Part shown: piece by piece, positions 10,656 to 22,316 of the stretch
Layout: each line of letters opens with the position of its first letter
Numbering within the stretch: position 1 is the stretch's first letter
Assembly (NCBI GenBank): GCA_001972305.1
Contig: BDDD01002358.1
Location: 1-64,000, forward strand
Direction of reading: 5' to 3'
Source: Cephalotus follicularis
Lineage: Eukaryota > Streptophyta > Magnoliopsida > Oxalidales > Cephalotaceae
Length of the DNA: 64,000 bases
Translations under genes and position numbers: made by a program
Notes under the pieces: generated by a model
The model's input: the letters and a program-made list of their open reading frames with translations, nothing else
Databases searched by the model: none
What the model was told of the DNA's origin: nothing

Positions 10656-11357
10656 ATAGTAACCAGACCAACTCCTCCACCTGATATTTATTCAGATTGT
10701 GAAGTCTGCCTTGTTGAGTAGAGTAGTCCGAGGAAAGTGTTACGCGCCTGAAGTGAATTATAATGTTACACATATGAACATGGATTATAAACCTTCTCTG
10801 TTACATTGCATCTCCTCTGCATGTGTATCGTTGCATATAGTGGCCTACACAACTATGGGATGCTGACCCATTCTCTGAGTGGAATAGGTTCAGGTTCAGG
10901 CACGGGTGGAGCGTCACAGCAACCCAGAGGATAAAAGGACAGTGCAAGTATCCCTCCTCGGCAGCGCAGTTCTACGAACCAGTTTAGCAAGTAAGAATTA
11001 TGAATATTGATATGACTTGCCGGTATGTGGTAGAGCTTTTATGGACAATGTTGTATTTGGGTCTATCCACATAATAATTTGATTGATGGTTATTTTCTCA
11101 TTTGGTATTATAAATTAAATTTTTAAATTTTATGGTGGTTAAATTATGGAAACGAATGTGAATATGCTTGGTATGCGACGTGTCGGACAATGGGGCCCAT
11201 CCCATGGTTCAGGGCATGACAATTTGTTAGTACTACTCTGGATATGCCAGGATAGGGTCCTTGACATATGGAGTAATGACGATAAAGTTTAAGATTTTGG
11301 AGTTAAGGTTTGATATTATTGGATATTGACCCATTTCTTTTATGCAATCAGAAAAGT

Positions 11358-12826
11358 ATGGAAGGATGTCGAAGTAGAACCGCACGAGGAGCGAGAGCCA
11401 GGCCGTCGACTAGATGCACCCAAGTGAATAGAGATGCTAAAGAACAAGAAGAAGTAAATGTAGCACAATCAGCGGGGGCTGTTGCTATTGCCCGAGAGGA
11501 GCCTAGAGGTTTTATGAGGAGGATACGTGCCATGATAAATCTAATGAGTGAATTCATGCAGTAGCATGCAGCTGCAGTAGAACAACCACCTGCTGTAAGA
11601 CCAAATAGGCATGCAGCAGAAGCACCAGAACAGACATCAGCTGCGAGACCAACGCGGCGGGCTGAAGCAGTGAGAACATTAGTTGATTAGCCTACATGCC
11701 GAGAGGAACCCTTGATCAGGTTCTTGAAGTTGAACACTCAAACTTTCATAGGGGACCCTGATGCCATTTCAACCGAGATATGGCTAATGCAGTTGGAAAA
11801 GATTTTTTGAGTTTTGGAATGCTCAGACTCACAAAAGGTTATGTTCACAACATATATGTTACAAGGTGAAGTGGAGCATTGGTGGCGGATGATTGAATCC
11901 TCGTGGGAAACATCCGGGATAGCATATTCTTAGGATATGTTTAAATCAGAGTTTAATGAAAGATTCTATCCTGAGGTTGAAGTTAATAAGAGAGAGGCCA
12001 AATTCCTAGGCCTAACCCAATGAGACATGTCAGTGACCCAATATGAAGCCAAGTTTATCGAATTGTCGAGAATTACTTTGCATATGGTTAATACTGAAAC
12101 GAGGAAAGCTAAGTTTCTTTGAGGGCATCGTCCCGATATTAAGGAGAAGCTAGTACCCTTACATTTGAGATCCTTCTTTGATCTGGCTAACAGGCTCAAG
12201 AGGTTGAAGCTGTGGCTCATGAATTATAGAACTTGAGGATCCAAACAGGCAGCCGGAGACCTATTCCTACTGGTGAATATTCGGGAAGAAGTTCTCTGAG
12301 TAGTAATAAATCCCAGAAGTCTGGATATGGTTGTAGCCTGAGGAAGGGTGGATCTCCCTATAGCGTTGGTAGTCCAGCAGGTCCCTCGTGATTTGGAGGC
12401 CAATCTCATGGTTCTCAGCAGAGGAGACAGGGTCGTGACTCACAACGAAGACAACAAAGAAGGATGACATAACAAGGAAGTTCTTCTAGACCTACCGGTG
12501 ATAGTGGCCAGGATTTTTTTGAGCTTTGCATGCATTGTGGCAGCACTAACCATGCTTCAGATGATTGTTGGTAGAAGAACGATATGCGTATGAATTGTGG
12601 AGCCTTGTACCATATGGCTACTGGGTGTCCCCATAACAGATTCGGTCCAGGGGATCAGGCAGGGCATGGTTTGACCCGATCGCAAGGAACTTTCCAGCAA
12701 GATCATCCTAGTACCAGTTCAAGAAGAGATCGTGGTAAGCAGTCGATTGGATCAGTACCTGTTGTGCAGGGCAGACTGTATGCCATGGATAAGAGGACTG
12801 CAGCTGGATCATCCTCGATGATTTGA
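11358..12826 (+). pseudogene. Element 2 gag
   Basis: It starts MEGCRSRTARGARARPSTR, the same opening as Element 4 gag (MEGRHGGIARRAKGGPSTR at 57274), which supports the ATG at 11358. The core around 11700-12230 has the Retrotrans_gag look (capsid-like, PRECEPL.RFLKLNT; LWLMQLEKIF; VTQYEAKFIEL). A CCHC-type zinc region lies near 12525-12640 (CMHCGSTNHASDDC and a second knuckle, MNCGALYHMATGCP). Gag forms the particle that packages the element RNA. Several breaks are present. Confidence 0.85.
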
Positions 12827-13290
12827 GGTACAATATATATATCTCAGTTTTTGGCATAGACTCTTATAGATTCAGGCTCATCCCATTCATATATTGCATC
12901 ACATTTTATATGTCGCATGGATGTGGAGCCAGAGCCTTTAGCCTTTGTGATAGAGGTCAGCACACCAGTGGGAGAGTTTGCTACCTCCAAGTGGGTGTGT
13001 AAGTCATGTGCCATCGAGATTTTTGGTCACATTATTCAGGCAGATCTTGTAGTGTTGCCGATGGGTGATCTTCATGTAATCCTTCGGATGGATTGGTTGT
13101 TGGCACACTGTGCATGTATGGATTGTAACAGGAAGGTCATAACCTTCCATATGCCAGGCTAGTCTCTGTTCAAGTTTATTGGAACCTTAGAGCATCCGTC
13201 AGCTCAAATGATATCTACCATTTAGGCTGACAAACTTTTGATATAGGGCTGTGATGCTTACCTAATACATGTTACGGATGGCAGTAGATG
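12827..13290 (+). pseudogene. Element 2 aspartic protease
   Basis: The active-site-like motif DSGSSHSYIAS lies at about 12870-12902, followed by VCKSCAIEIFGHIIQADLVVLPM (12990-13070) and ILRMDWL.AH near 13080-13110. This is the retropepsin layout of Tekay elements, which cleaves the polyprotein. The same block in Element 4 is at 58700-59010. Confidence 0.85.
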
Positions 13291-14640
13291 GGTGCCGAAG
13301 TTAGAAGATGTCCCCGTGGTTTGTGAGTACCCAGACGTGTTTCTGGAAGAATTGACATCCTTACCTCCTGAACGAGAGATGGAGTTTACTATAGATCTCC
13401 TACCAGGGATAACACCCATATCGAGAGCTCCTTATCGGATGGCCCTTCCTGAATTAAAGGAATTGAAAGTGCAAATACATGAGTTACTCGATAAAGGTTT
13501 CATTCGACCAAGTGTATCCCCATGGGGAACACCAATCCTATTTGTCAAGAACAAGGATGGATCATTATGGATGTGCATAGATTATTGGTAGTGCAATAAG
13601 CTCACTGTTAAGAACAAGTATCCACTGTCACATATTGATGAATTATTTTATCAACTGAAGGGATCTTCAGTATTTTCTAAGTTGGACTTCAGATCAGGGT
13701 ATCATCAACTCAGAATTAGAGTGGAAGACATCGTGAAGACAGCATTCAGATCACGATATCGACATTATGATTTTGTTGTAATGTCGTTCGGGGTAACTAA
13801 TGCCCCTGCATGCATTCATGAGTTTGATGAATCAGGTGTTTAGTCCATATATTGACCAGTTCATTGTGGTCTTCATTGATGATATCCTAGTATATTCTAA
13901 GTCCATGGAGGAGCATGGAAAACATATGTGCTTGGCACTGCAAATCTTGAGACACCATCGGTTATATGCCAAGTTTAGCAAATGTGAATTCTGGTTGTCA
14001 GAAGTGGCTTTTCTTGGTCACGATATATCCAGTGCCAGATTGTCGGTAGATCCATCCAAAATAGAAGAAGTAAAGGACTGGAAGCAACCAACGAATGTGA
14101 AGGAAGTCTGGAGCTTTTTAGGCTTGGTGAGATTTTACCGTCATTTTGTTTAGGGGTTTTCACGAATGGCTATACCCATGACTCGATTGACGCAGAATAA
14201 TGTAGTGTTTATATGGGATGATGATTGTGAACGGAGTTTCCAAGAGTTGAAGCACCGTTTGATTTCTGCGCCAATCTTGGCAGTGAAGGTTTTGTAATAT
14301 ATAGTGATGCGTCAGGCAGTGGTTTGGGATATGTCCTGATGCAGAATGGGAAGGTGATCGCATATGTATCAAGGAAATTAAAGCCCCATGAAGAGAATTA
14401 TCCAACTCATGATCTTGATTTGGCAGCGATAGTATTTGCGCTACGTAAATGGAGGCATTATCTGTATGGTACGAAGTTTGAGGTATACACCGATCACAAA
14501 AGTTTAAAGTATCTATCCTCTCAGAAAGACTTGAATATAAGACAAAGAAGATGGATGGAGTTACTCAATGACAATAACTATGAAAAATAATACCATCTAG
14601 GCAAAGCTAATGTAGTTGCAGACGCCTTAAGTCGTCGATT
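13291..14640 (+). pseudogene. Element 2 reverse transcriptase and RNase H
   Basis: The RT opening VPVVCEYPDVFLEELTSLPP lies at about 13310-13370, then LDKGFIRPSVSPWGTP near 13490, the palm motif FIDDILVYS at 13872-13898 and [13 protein letters not shown] near 14105-14140. RNase H follows ([18 protein letters not shown] near 14350, [17 protein letters not shown] near 14485, [11 protein letters not shown]). Both domains match the chromovirus family and copy the RNA into DNA. The region carries several breaks. Confidence 0.9.
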
Positions 14641-15560
14641 AGCTTGCCTAACAATCGCTCATATCCAGGCACATCCGTGGTTAATAGACAGAATTAGAGA
14701 AGCTCAGAGCAGAGATGGAAGTTTTCTCAAAGCGGTTCTGAACGAACGAGGAGGATTGAAGCCCAATTTCTCCATGAAAGGTGATGGGTTGATACGATAG
14801 CGGGGAAAATTTTATGTTTCTAATGATAAAGAATTGAAGGATGAATTTCTATCACAGACTCATCGCTCCAGCTTCTCCATTCATCTGGGGAGTACCAAGA
14901 TGTACCGAGACTAAAAGCTAAATTAGTGGTGGAGCAATATGAAAAAAGAAATAGCTGAGTATGTTGCTTCTTGTTTAACATGTCAACAAGTTAAAGCAGA
15001 ACATCAAAAACTAGCAGGATTGTTGCAACCGTTGCCTGTGGCACAGTGGAAGTGGGAACACATAACCATGGATTTTGTAACAGGACCGCCCAGAACAAAC
15101 ACTAACCGTGATGCTATATGGGTGATCATTGATCGCTTTACCAAATCAGCTCATTTCCTCTCGATCAAGACGACTTATTCTTTCACACGGTTAGCAAGCC
15201 TGTACATTGTAGAATTTGTTAGGCTCCATGGAGTACCAGTTAGTGTGGTGTCCGGCAGGGACCCCCGATTCACCTCACGGTTCTGGAAGAAACTGCAAGA
15301 ACCCCTCGATACTCAGCTAAATTTTAGCACAGCTTTTCATTCCAGAGTGATGGTCAGTCTGAGAGGACTATTCACACTCTGGAAGACATGCTGCAAGCAT
15401 GCGTTTTAGATTGGGGTGGCAATTGGGATGAACACTTACCATTAGTATAATTCTCATACAATAACAGTGACCATGTCAGCATTGAAATTGCACCATTCGA
15501 CTCTCTCTATGGATGAAAATGTAGGACCCCAATCTGTTGGTTTGAAGTTGGCGAATAGAG
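14641..15560 (+). pseudogene. Element 2 integrase
   Basis: The zinc-binding domain (IHLGSTKMY near 14880, CLTCQQVKAEH at 14970-15005) is followed by the catalytic core. WKWEHITMDFVTGPP lies at 15050-15095, RDAIWVIIDRFTKSAHF at 15108-15158 and VSGRDPRFTSRFWKKLQ near 15248-15300, the DDE-superfamily layout. It would insert the element DNA. Disrupted. Confidence 0.88.
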
Positions 15561-15675
15561 TCTAGTAGGACCTAAGCTTGTGCAAGAAACAACTGAGAAG
15601 GCGAAGATTATTAGAGAAAGACTTCTAACAGCACAAAGCAAACATAAAATTTATGCATACCACCGAAGGTGAGAG

Positions 15676-16104
15676 TTGGAGTTCACCGTGAGCGACCACA
15701 TATTCCTTAAAGTCTCCCTGACTAAAGGAATTATGAGGTTTGGTAAGAAAGGAAAGCTAGCCCCTCGATTTATACGACCTTTTGAGATCCTTGAGAGAGT
15801 GGGTGTTGTCGCCTACAGAGTTGCCTTACCACCCAGCCTAGCGGATGTACACAATGTATTTCATGCTTCGATGCTAAGGAAGTATCATCTTGACCCTTCT
15901 CATGTGTTGCAATGGGAGCATTTGGAGTTGAGGACGGATATGAGTTTTGAACAAATGCCTATCCAGATCCTCGACCATTGGATCAAACAGTTGAGAAACA
16001 AAACCATCCCGTTGGTAAAAGTACTATGGCAATACCATGGGCTAGAAGAAGCCACTTGGGAGAGAGAAGAGGATATGAAAGCTATGTATCCACATTTGTT
16101 CTAA
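15676..16104 (+). pseudogene. Element 2 integrase C-terminus with chromodomain
   Basis: A GPY/F-like module (MRFGKKGKLAPRFIRPFEIL, about residues 19-40 of this frame; VHNVFHASMLRKY) is followed by a chromodomain-like end with WQYHGLEEATWEREEDM and the usual final YPHLF. The chromodomain defines the chromovirus clade and is thought to steer insertion. This frame is open over 142 codons and closes naturally at the PHLF end, 44 bases before the 3' LTR. Confidence 0.9.
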
Positions 16105-16700
16105 CCTTAGGGAATCTAGGGACGAGATTTCTCTAAGAATGGGAGGATGTAATGCCCTGAATATCATAGGTAATTATTATGTAAATGTGCTATGGGCCTT
16201 GAGAACTTAATCCCTATTAATTTGGGCCGAATGTGAACAGTGGAAAAGGCTTGGTCCATGGAAGTGATGGTTGGGCTTAAAGTGAACCAATGAAAGGGGT
16301 TTGGCCTAATTTTGGTAGAAAGCGATTATTTTGTGTGGCGCTTATAGATTCTTCTCCATGCCATTATAAAAAAATGAGGAAACCCGTGAAACGCGTTTTG
16401 GACCCTCTCACACATTCCCATTTTAGAAGAATCGAGAGAAGGTGGGAGTTGGGGCCTGGTGTCTCGGGAAGGAAGATCACAAAAGGAGGTGCTTTCTCGG
16501 GAGAGTTCGATGCCTCCTATGCTCCCGCATAAATTCCCATCTCCTGGAGTTGAGGGAGTAGTGGAAGAGTGAAGGAGAGAAGAAAGCCGAGGTGCGCGGC
16601 AATTTTAAACAGAAGGAAGTTCAGAATCCAAGAAGCGGTGTGCCTTCGTTTTCAACCAATCTAGGGTAGGTTACTATATGCTTAAGCTCTCCATGTAAGT

Positions 16701-16738
<38 letters not shown>

Positions 16739-16964
16739 TGTGTGTTTGTGTGATTGTATTATGTGAACCATATGTGTGTAATGTTGCTTTGTTATTGTGC
16801 TTGTTAGACTAGGATTACGTGAATGGGTTGTTATATGATGGGAATCGAGAGATGAACTGGCAATAGCTATATATATATATATATATATATATATGGATTG
16901 AATCCTTGAGTTGGTGATATGATGAAGTTCAGTACTTAAAAAGTACTTCTAGGAGAAACCCAAC

Positions 16965-17275
16965 GCCGAGCAGACTAGCGCTGAGCATAACTAACCCGTG
17001 CATGCTGAGCAGACCTGTCCATAAGCTTGCGGAGCATAGCTAATCCACGCATGCCGAGTAGACCAATCCATATTGTTCGCTGAGCATATAGCTAGCCCAC
17101 GCATGCCGAGTAGACCAGTCCATAATGGTCACCGAGCATAGCTAGTCCATGCATGCCGAGCAGACCAGTCCGTAATGGTCGCCGAGCATAGCTAGCCCAA
17201 GCATGCCTAGCAGACCAGTCCACGTGGTCGCTGAGCATACTAGTTCTATGCATACCGAGCAGACTAGACATTCAA
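16965..17275 (+). repeat. About 50-bp tandem repeats, Element 2 3' LTR
   Basis: About six units of the repeat described at 9968-10206 lie here (GAGCATAGCTAG ... GCATGCCGAGCAGACCAGTCC). The central units are more alike than in the 5' LTR, consistent with copy-number change after or before insertion. Confidence 0.85.
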
Positions 17276-17384
17276 GGTGCAGGGAAAACTAGCACCCAAT
17301 GCTTGCATCATATAGCGCCTAGAGAGCACCAAGCAGACTACCTTCTCCGCCATTATATGTGTACACTTGTTAATGACATGTCCT

Positions 17385-17715
17385 GTAGCAGGTGAACTTG
17401 AGAGTGAATTCTACATAGAGAATGTCCCTTAGCAGGTGACCCAAAAAGGGGTGAATTTCGCCAGAGTAGGTGAACCTAAGGGTGAATTCTATGTGGCAGG
17501 TGAACCTCATGCGAATCCTGCTTAGAAGGTGAATCCAATGGTGAATTTCGCCAGAGCAGGTGAACCTAAGGGCGAATTCTGCCAGAGTAGGTGAACCTGA
17601 GGGTGAATTCCATGTGGCAAGTGAGCCTAAAGGTGAATTCTCATGGCAGGTGAACCTAAAGGTGAATCTCCATAGTACATAGACCAACTTAGGTAAACCT
17701 AAGGGTCAACCTTAC
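17385..17715 (+). repeat. About 33-bp GGTGAA...GGTGAATTC repeats, 3' LTR
   Basis: Around nine to ten units lie here, collinear with 10320-10655. The best units read GCAGGTGAACCTAAGGG and GGTGAATTC. Confidence 0.85.
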
Positions 17716-18297
17716 ATAGCAACCAGACCAACTCCTCCGCCTGATATTTATTCAGATTGTGAAGTCTGCCTTGTTGAGTAGAGTAGTCCGAGGAAAGTGT
17801 CACGCACCTAAAGTGAATTATAATGTTGCACATATGAACATGGATTATAATTATGGTATGCACGCACCTTCTCTGTCATATTGCATCTCCTCTGCATGTG
17901 TATCATTGCATATAGTGGCCTACACAACTATGGGTTGCTGACCCATTCTTTGAATGGGTTAGGTTCAGGTTCAAGTACGGGTGCAGCGTCACAGAAACCT
18001 AGAGGATAAAAGAACAGTGCAAGTATCCCTCCTCGATAGCGCGGCTATATGGACCAATTTAGCAAATAAGAATTATGTAATATTGATATGACCTGCCGGT
18101 TTGTGGCGGAGCTTTTATGGACAGTGTTGTATTTGGGTCTATCCACATAATAAATTGATTGATGGTTATTTTCTCATTTGGTATTATAAATTAAAGTTTT
18201 AAATTTTGTGATGGTTAAATTAAGGGAACGACTGTGAATATGCTCGGTACACCACGTGTCGGACCATGGGGCCCATCCCATGGTTCAGGGCGTGACA

Positions 18298-19502
18298 AGT
18301 TTCTCAGTACATCCGGGGAGTACAAAGATGTACTGGGACTTGAAGCTCAGTTATTCGTGGAATAACATGAAGAGTGAGATAGCATAATATGTTTCTTCCT
18401 TCATGACATGTCAACAAGTCAAGTAAGAACACCGAAGACCAGTGGGATTGGTTTAGCCGTTGCCTGTAGCATACTGGAAGTGGGAGCATCTCACGATGGA
18501 TTTTGTGACAGGGTTACAATGGACGAGGTCTAACCGAGATGCCATATGGGTTATCGTCGATTGTTTTACAAAGTCTGCACATTTTCTAGCGATCAAGATG
18601 ATGTTTTCGATGGAGAGGTTGGTATCCTGGTGTGTTGAGGAGATTGTTAGGCTTCACGGAGTACTAGTTAGTGTTCTATCAGAAGGAACCCACGGTTCAC
18701 CTCACAGTTTTGGAAGAAACTATTGGCCGCTTTTGGTACTTAATTGAGCTTTAGCACGACTTTTCATCCCAAGACAGATGGCCAGTCTAAGCGGACAATC
18801 CAGACTCAAGAGGATATGCTCCGGGCATGTGCAATGGATTAGGGTGGAAGTTGGGATAAGCATCTACAGTTAGTGGAGTACTCATACAATAACAGTTATC
18901 ATTCTAGCATTGGGATGGCACTGTATGAGGCTGTTTATGGATGAAATTGTAGAACCCCAGTTTGTTGGTTTGAAGTAGGTGAGAAGAGTCTTTTAGGACC
19001 AAAGCTTGTGCAAGAGACGACGGAAAAGGCCATCGTTATCAGGGAAAGGCTTCTAACAGGCCAAAGCCGGCAAAAGATCTATGCAGACAATCAAAGGCGG
19101 GACTTAGAGTTCTCAGTGGGAGATCATGTGTTCCTCAAAGTTTCACCAACCAAAGGAATTGTGAAGTTTGGCAAGAAGGGAAAATTGGCCCCACGGTATA
19201 TAGGACCTTTTGAAATCCTTAAGAGAGTAGGCGTTGTTGCCTACAGACTTGCCTTACAATCGGATTTTTCAGAGATACACAACGTCTTCCGTGTATTTCT
19301 ACCGAGGAAGTATCATCCTGATCCTTCACACATGTAGCAGTATAAGCCATTGGAATTGAGGACATATATGAGCTTTGAAAAGATGCATGTTCAAATTGTA
19401 GATCGTCGGGTCAAGCAGTTGAGGAGTAAGAGCATCGCCTTGGTAAAAGTATTATGGCAGCATCACGGCCTCAAAGAAGCAACATGGGAATGTGAGGAAG
19501 AA
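18298..19502 (+). pseudogene. Element 1 integrase and chromodomain
   Basis: This resumes after Element 2 with the integrase zinc finger region (FSVHPGSTKMY-like), then the catalytic core (WKWEHLTMDFVTG near 18477-18515, RDAIWVIVD near 18535). A GPY/F-type module follows (FGKKGKLAPRYIGPFEIL near 19165-19220), then a chromodomain-like tail (VLWQHHGLKEATWE near 19447-19490). In chromoviruses the tail targets integration to particular chromatin. The LTR follows directly at 19503. Several disruptions are present. Confidence 0.85.
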
Positions 19503-19887
19503 GGTAAGCCCCGAGTTATAGATGTACAGAATTGTTTGTATTTATACAGTATTGTATGTATGGATGCATGAATTGTATATATAATATAATATTTTTCACT
19601 TTTATGTCTATTTATGGGTTATGGGCAGAACCTAGGGTATGTTTTCCAAGTTTTCTCACAAAGGACTCTATATATAGACGATTTAACTCTTTTTATTGTC
19701 ATTAGAGAGTGTGCAAGGAAGGAGTCTTTGGGTTCATGGCAGAGTGTAGAACTTGAAGGGAGAAGCAGAACAAGGATTCAAGCAGCCAATCAGCTTATGC
19801 TTTGTACTCAACGAAATTGAGATAGGTTATACATGTATGCTTTGAATCAATGCATTTTGACTAAATTTCATGCTTCTATGGTTATAG
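19503..19887 (+). repeat. Element 1 LTR, first segment
   Basis: This matches the start of the Element 4 3' LTR at 63316 (GTAAGCCCCGAGTTATAG) and runs in parallel with it, including a TATA box (19669 against 63499) and the AACAAGGATTCAAGCA block. It is interrupted at 19887 by Copia-1; the last five bases, TATAG, are the target duplication repeated at 38910-38914. Confidence 0.85.
19669..19676 (+). promoter_or_regulatory. TATA box of Element 1 LTR
   Basis: TATATATA in CTCTATATATAGACGATTTA lies about 165 bases into the LTR. The Element 4 LTR has the same box in the same place (CCTATATATAGGC, 63499). If used, most of this about 2.3 kb LTR, including its GTCGAC cluster, lies downstream of the start site. 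Confidence 0.55.
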
Positions 19888-20881
19888 TCTTGGAAATCAA
19901 ACTCTATGTGGAAAAGGTCCAATCATGGACTTAGGGAATAAGGTTGAATTTAAAAAAATTTAACCCAACAGTCCCCAAGCAATGGGACGTAGTCCATAGT
20001 TGTACTAATAGGCCAAGGATCACTAATGTAGCTTTCAATTGAACCATTATAACTTATCATCCAAGCATGAATGGGCACGGGTTGGAGCTGGGGTTTCACT
20101 AACCCTAGATTTGGCCATACAAAGTGATAGACTAGGGTTTGCATACCAAAACCCTAATCCATATCATCCAACCAGTGTGCATTAAGACTAAACCCTCAGG
20201 GTTAGAAAGGGTTCCCATAGGAACCCTAAGGGTTCAGCTAGGGTTAGAAACCCTAGCTTGAACCCAAAGATAACACAACCAAAAAGAAGAAGGAAAGATG
20301 TTTAGAAGCACTTACCAAAAGTCTTCTAGTCCTTCCTTGATGTGCTCCCTCTACACTTTAAATCCAAGCTTCCATCTTCATAACAAATGCTCCACTATTC
20401 ACAGCAAGCAACATTTGTGAAGGGATGAAGGCTTAATGTTCAGTTCCTAGACTAATAATCATCAAATGTAAAGATAGAGAGCATGATGCAAACTATCTCC
20501 ACCTATAATGATTATGGAGGGTGAGAAGAGATTGATTTGTTCTCTACTCTTCAAGAGCATAAAGCTCTAGCGATTTCCTCTAATGGAAGACTAAGAGACG
20601 GCATAAAGAAGAGAAGAATAAGAGAGAGCTTTTTGACGGGTTCGGAAGAATGAGAGAAGGAAGTGTGGAAAGTGAAGTCTTCCAGTCAATCGAAATATCT
20701 CTTACAAAGTCATAAATAAGACATGACTTAAACGTATCCTATCTCTCATTACCTTCCCCACATAAACCTGTTGCCACATATTTCCACAATGGTCAACAAA
20801 GGTGGCTATGGACTAATGTTTGGGCCATATATGGGTTTGGCAGAATTTTGGCATTCATTAAGCCCAATTTCAGACCACCTC

Positions 20882-21215
20882 TAAGGTCTACATACGAGCT
20901 GCAAGGTCTGATTTTGAACTCTGAGCTATGACCTCGACCTTCGAGGTCTGCATTCGAGCTCTAACCTCTGCCTCTGAGCTCTGACCTCTGCCTTCGAGGT
21001 CTGACTTGGAGCTCTAACCTCTGCCGACGAGGTCTGCATTCAAGCTTCGACCTCTGCCTCTAAGCTCTGACCTCTGTCACCGAGGTTTGACTTTGAGCTC
21101 CGAGGCCTGACTTTGAGGTGTGAGGTTTGACTTCGAGCTCTGAGGTCTGACTTTGAGCTCTGACCTCTGCCTCTGAGGTCTGCATCTGAGCTTCTAGGTT
21201 TAACTTCGAATAATC
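20882..21215. repeat. GAGGTCTGACTTCGAGCTCTGACCTCTGCC cluster, Copia-1 3' LTR
   Basis: A 330-base run of alternating blocks lies here: GAGGTCTG, (T/C)GAGCTC and TGACCTCTGCC. GAGGTC and GACCTC are reverse complements of each other and GAGCTC is a palindrome, so the array is rich in inverted repeats. The 5' LTR has the same array at 37195-37555 with a different number and order of blocks. Confidence 0.85.
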
Positions 21216-22316
21216 CACAAACACTTAAGATCTCTCAACAAATAAATACCCAATGTATTAATATGTTAAACAAACAAACCTTTACATGGAACATTCTATT
21301 AAGGTGATGTTTGAACTCACTTCTAAAGAAGTGATATATGCTCAGCAAATAAGATGTTCACTAGCAAAGTAACATCTCCCAGATACTCACCTCTTACTAA
21401 ATGACATGTGTCCGATACACATCAACCTGTTCCAAAATAAGGTGGTACCTGAAAACCCAGTTGGATTTTGGTACAATGATAAATTTTTCAAAACATCTCA
21501 GAGTTCTGGTACGACAATCCAAATAGTCCCCGACTATCAAAATAGCCCCATTATGATTCCAAATCATCCCCCGGATCCGAGGACCAAAGTTCCACGTCTA
21601 TCAGTCGTTAGCTGGTTAACCAATGCTTTAAGCCTGTCATCGGTTTATGTCTCATGTTTCTCTCGTCATATGTGACTCTGACTGCGGTCTAGGGTTTGGA
21701 TAACTGTCAACCTTAGATATATCCGATATAACTATAAATCTATGAACGCATTGAGACTATCGGAAGACTTCCCAGGAAACCCCATTTTCAGTCTGCGTAT
21801 GCCTGGCCAGGTCTTAAGTCTTTAACGGTCACAGATGTTATAGAGCCTGTCACCCTCATTACCGGTGTGACGATCCCATATTGCGAACTCGCTCATACAT
21901 CTCATTGCAACTCCCACAAGGCCCAAAGACAACCCGTTTTCTAGCTCATGGCTATAGCTAGGGAGGGCAGAAATCAAAGCCAAGTGGTTTCTACACAATG
22001 CATGCCAGCCACTCAGGTCTAAGGAAATAACGCAGGTCACGTATGGCCTACTAGTCACCATTGACTATACACTACCGAGACTATAGGAATCCTATCGATA
22101 AAGGTAATTACTATCAAGATAGGTTTCCTATGATGGGTTAGTTTAGTGAACATGCGTCCCAGCATGCACCCCTCATCAGCTTTAGGATAAACCCAAATGG
22201 CATTAAGAGGATCCATCCTCCACATGACCCGAGAGCAAGCATAGCATGGAAAGTCGTTACGGTTCATCAATTGCCCGAAGAAAGTGAATCTACGACTTGG
22301 AACATTCTGTCAGAAT

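Larger units (their letters stand above)
9164..11221 (+). repeat. Element 2 5' LTR
   Basis: It runs from TGTAGTGTCCTGAATATC to GGTTCAGGGCATGACA. It contains a TATA-like box near 9363, a GT microsatellite (about 9700-9722), a TA microsatellite (about 9858-9884) and two families of short tandem repeats (9968-10206, 10320-10655). It is 2058 bp, against 2150 bp for its partner. Confidence 0.9.
9164..18297 (+). mobile_element. Element 2: Tekay-type Ty3/gypsy chromovirus, complete layout
   Basis: Order is LTR 9164-11221, gag, protease, RT, RNase H, integrase, chromodomain, LTR 16148-18297. It sits in the integrase zinc-finger region of Element 1. Flanking 5-mers are TGTTT (9159-9163) and AGTTT (18298-18302), a 4-of-5 target duplication. 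The LTRs differ at roughly nine of the first 130 bases by eye, so the insertion is not recent. All expected parts are present in order, but the coding region carries many breaks, so it is a fossil. Confidence 0.9.
16148..18297 (+). repeat. Element 2 3' LTR
   Basis: It runs from TGTAATGCCCTGAATATC to GGTTCAGGGCGTGACA and is collinear with 9164-11221. It holds a GT run (16705-16736), a TA run (16868-16893), the about 50-bp array (16965-17275) and the about 33-bp array (17385-17715). A purine-rich AATGGGAGGA just upstream is a plausible polypurine tract. Confidence 0.9.

Noticed and set aside
20882-21215. GAGGTC/GACCTC array considered as a foldback transposon
   Set aside because: It occurs at the same place in both LTRs of Copia-1, so it is part of the LTR and not a separate insertion; no target duplication flanks it.
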